From the NCBI GenBank assembly GCA_947057405.1, contig CAMSEJ010000167.1, positions 1 through 5,831 on the forward strand: a stretch of 5,831 bases of DNA, written 5' to 3'. This document shows positions 5,818 to 5,831 of this stretch, piece by piece (positions within the stretch are counted from its first letter, which is position 1; the number at the start of each line of letters is the position of its first letter). This DNA is from an uncultured Roseburia sp. (lineage in GTDB: Bacteria > Bacillota > Clostridia > Lachnospirales > Lachnospiraceae). Below the pieces are notes generated by a model. That model was not told where the DNA came from. It searched no databases and saw nothing but the letters and a program-made list of their open reading frames with translations. The position numbers were made by a program, and so were the translations under genes.

Positions 5818-5831
5818 AGATCGGAAGAGCG
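5818..5831. other. Illumina TruSeq adapter remnant (sequencing artefact)
   Basis: The last 14 bases, AGATCGGAAGAGCG, are identical to the start of the standard Illumina TruSeq adapter as read into the insert end; the final G fits the read-2 version. A chance exact match precisely at the sequence end is very unlikely. The genomic sequence should be taken to end at about 5817. Confidence 0.95.

Overview
The window looks like the end of an assembled contig from a Clostridia-type Bacillota, most likely a Lachnospiraceae-like gut anaerobe. The evidence is AGGAGG-type ribosome binding sites, tight same-strand packing, a zinc-ribbon-less Firmicute-style topoisomerase III, an archaeal/fungal-type aspartate-semialdehyde dehydrogenase and a COG1672/DUF234-type ATPase. 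The family-level placement comes from remembered family distributions, not from a search. Every gene lies on the minus strand, so transcription runs from the right end to the left.

Layout in transcription order. Bases 5818-5831 are not genomic: they match the start of the Illumina TruSeq adapter. Next comes the last 42 codons of what appears to be argininosuccinate lyase (argH, 5689-5817). A 158-base gap (5531-5688) follows, holding a possible terminator, a possible promoter and a cluster of CAAATG/CATTTG repeats. Then come asd (4445-5530; true start at 5530), a 64-base gap with a small stem-loop, an AAA-type ATPase with a degenerate nuclease-like C-terminus (3022-4380), topoisomerase III (979-3006), a stand-alone GlmU-type left-handed beta-helix acetyltransferase (302-967), and the first 97 codons of an unrecognised acidic protein that runs off the left edge (1-293).

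The last four genes (ATPase, topB, acetyltransferase, acidic ORF) are separated by only 15, 11 and 8 bases, and two of the ribosome binding sites overlap the end of the preceding gene, so they are probably one transcription unit with translational coupling. asd may share this unit or have its own promoter in the 158-base gap. argH and asd are amino-acid biosynthesis genes (arginine; lysine/threonine/methionine). The rest is a mixed housekeeping set with no obvious shared pathway.

I see no mobile element, CRISPR array, RNA gene or defence cassette, and no convincing undescribed multi-gene system. The points most worth following are the atypical motifs of the ATPase, the stand-alone acetyltransferase with its catalytic residues kept, the repeat cluster in the asd leader, and the adapter contamination.
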